In this document: piece by piece, positions 6,801-7,851 of the stretch
Numbering within the stretch: the first letter of the stretch is position 1
Layout: each line of letters starts with the position of its first letter
DNA from: an uncultured Acidimicrobiia bacterium
Lineage (GTDB): Bacteria; Actinomycetota; Acidimicrobiia; UBA5794
Assembly (NCBI GenBank): GCA_905480055.1
Contig: CAJQOW010000225.1
Location: 1 to 7,851, forward strand
Length of the DNA stretch: 7,851 bases
Direction: 5' to 3'
The notes under the pieces: model-generated
Told to the model about the DNA's origin: nothing
Database searches by the model: none
Seen by the model: the letters and a program-made list of their open reading frames with translations, nothing else
Program-made: the position numbers and the translations under genes

Positions 6801-7851
6801 GCAGCGAGCGAGTGCGCTCTTCGCTGCGACCTTCAGCCGCGCTCCGGACGGAAGAGCCCGAGCGCCGGGGCGGGTGAACCTGATCGGCGACCACACCGAC
6901 TACAACGGTGGGTTCGTGCTGCCCATGGCCATCGATCGTGATACCGAGCTCGTGTTTCGCTCGCGTCAGGACTCGCTCGTGCACATTGTCTCGGAACATG
7001 GTGAACCCGCGATGTTCGATCTCGATCATCTTTCCCACGGCGACCCTCCTTGGGCTGAGTACGTCCGTGGTGTTGCCTGGGCGATGGACGTCCGGGATGG
7101 ACAGGGGTGGGACGGTGCGGTGGCGTCAGATGTGCCGTTGGGCGCAGGGCTCTCGTCGTCCGCATCTCTCGAGATGGCTGTGGCCGAGGTACTGGCACGG
7201 AACCAGGATCCACCAGCTGACTCGAAAGCTCTTGCAGTGGCGGGACAGCGAGCCGAGAACGACTGGGTTGGCATGGAATGCGGAATCATGGACCAGCTGA
7301 CCGTCGCTGCTTCGTTGGCCGGATCCGCCATGTTGATCGATTGTCAGGACCTCTCGATCGAGCCGATCCCGATACCCGACGGTGTGGTGTTCGTTGTGCT
7401 GGACACTGCGACCCGACGTGAACTCACGTCGTCGGCCTACAACGAGCGACGTGCGACCTGTGAGAGGGCGGCTACGGACCTCGGCGTGAGGAGTCTTCGT
7501 TCGATCAAGGTCCAGGATCTCGATGGCGTGGCGGATTCGCTCGACATTGTGGCGAGCGCCCGCGTGCGGCACGTGGTAACGGAGAACGATCGTGTCGTGC
7601 GGGCAGCAGGTGCACTGCGCGAGCGGAACCTTGCGGTCTTTGGTGAACTGTTGAACGAAAGCCACGCGAGCATCCGCGAGGACTTCGAGTCCTCGACGTC
7701 TGAGCTGGACATGATCGTTGACACAGCGCAACGATTGCACGGTTGTTTCGGGGCCCGCGCGACCGGTGCGGGCTTCGGCGGGTGCGCAGTTGCAGCCGTA
7801 GACGCCGATAGCGTCGATGCCTTTCGTGCCGCGCTCATAGACGAGTACAAC
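6787..7851 (+). CDS. galK: Galactokinase, 3' end cut by the window edge
   Basis: Phosphorylates galactose at C1 using ATP, supplying the GalT substrate. The frame is open from ATG 6787 to the last base, giving 355 codons without a stop. Typical galactokinases have about 380-400 residues, so perhaps 20-40 are missing. GHMP-kinase motifs appear in order. The galactokinase signature is GRVNLIGDHTDYNGG (residues 28-42). The ATP-binding loop is PLGAGLSSSAS (117-127). GIMDQ carries the predicted catalytic Asp169, SAYNERR carries Tyr218 (the sugar contact, human Tyr236), and motif 3 is TGAGFGGC (326-333). Position 35 is Asp where most galactokinases have Glu (IGEHTDY). Arg29, His36 and Asp38, which correspond to human Arg37, His44 and Asp46, are kept. 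The start lies 14 bases inside the end of galT. A GACGAG stretch just upstream is a weak ribosome site, so translation probably depends on coupling. Confidence 0.95.
   Translation, partial: MPDAEQRASALFAATFSRAPDGRARAPGRVNLIGDHTDYNGGFVLPMAIDRDTELVFRSRQDSLVHIVSEHGEPAMFDLDHLSHGDPPWAEYVRGVAWAMDVRDGQGWDGAVASDVPLGAGLSSSASLEMAVAEVLARNQDPPADSKALAVAGQRAENDWVGMECGIMDQLTVAASLAGSAMLIDCQDLSIEPIPIPDGVVFVVLDTATRRELTSSAYNERRATCERAATDLGVRSLRSIKVQDLDGVADSLDIVASARVRHVVTENDRVVRAAGALRERNLAVFGELLNESHASIREDFESSTSELDMIVDTAQRLHGCFGARATGAGFGGCAVAAVDADSVDAFRAALIDEYN

Noticed and set aside
6159..6896. Reverse-strand ORF of 245 codons spanning the galT-galK junction
   Set aside because: It overlaps two strongly conserved genes on the other strand and has no family resemblance.
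1..7851. CRISPR array, tRNA or rRNA gene, insertion sequence
   Set aside because: Reading both strands showed no regularly spaced repeats, no cloverleaf-like or rRNA-like segment and no transposase or terminal inverted repeats.

Overview
The window carries most of one catabolic operon for alpha-galactosides, all on the + strand. In order it holds a sugar-binding lipoprotein-type component (5' end missing), two ABC sugar permeases, a GH36 alpha-galactosidase, galT and galK (3' end cut by the window edge). GC is about 60% by hand counts of a few lines. One GTG start, very tight gene packing and the absence of a dedicated ABC ATPase fit a high-GC Gram-positive bacterium, perhaps an actinobacterium. 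Chloroflexota-like bacteria are an alternative. This placement is inference from gene style only, since there is no rRNA or other phylogenetic marker.

Region by region: bases 1 to about 253 look unlike everything else, with lower GC (about 49%, hand count), stops in all three forward frames and no recognisable protein. Near base 254-263 the sequence abruptly becomes the middle of a family-1 sugar-binding protein, which runs to 1312. A perfect 16-bp hairpin (1323-1359) fills the gap before the first permease (1384-3063). That permease is a MalF-type protein with about 220 extra N-terminal residues that look like six additional membrane segments. The second, MalG-type permease (3066-4316) has about 145 residues inserted in its first external loop, and this insert contains a duplicated module of about 43 residues. 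The alpha-galactosidase (4324-5751) resembles the Thermotoga maritima GalA type and has both expected catalytic aspartates. galT (5748-6800) overlaps it by ATGA. galK (6787 to the end) overlaps galT by 14 bases and is open to the last base.

How the genes work together: the binding protein and two permeases would import a galactose-containing oligosaccharide such as melibiose or raffinose. The cytoplasmic alpha-galactosidase (no signal peptide seen) would release galactose. GalK would phosphorylate it and GalT would convert galactose-1-phosphate to UDP-galactose plus glucose-1-phosphate. Missing from the window are the transporter ATPase (probably a shared MsiK-type protein encoded elsewhere), galE, a galactose mutarotase and a regulator. 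The pathway is well known. The less ordinary points are the two enlarged permeases, the intercistronic hairpin and the abrupt break at the 5' end.
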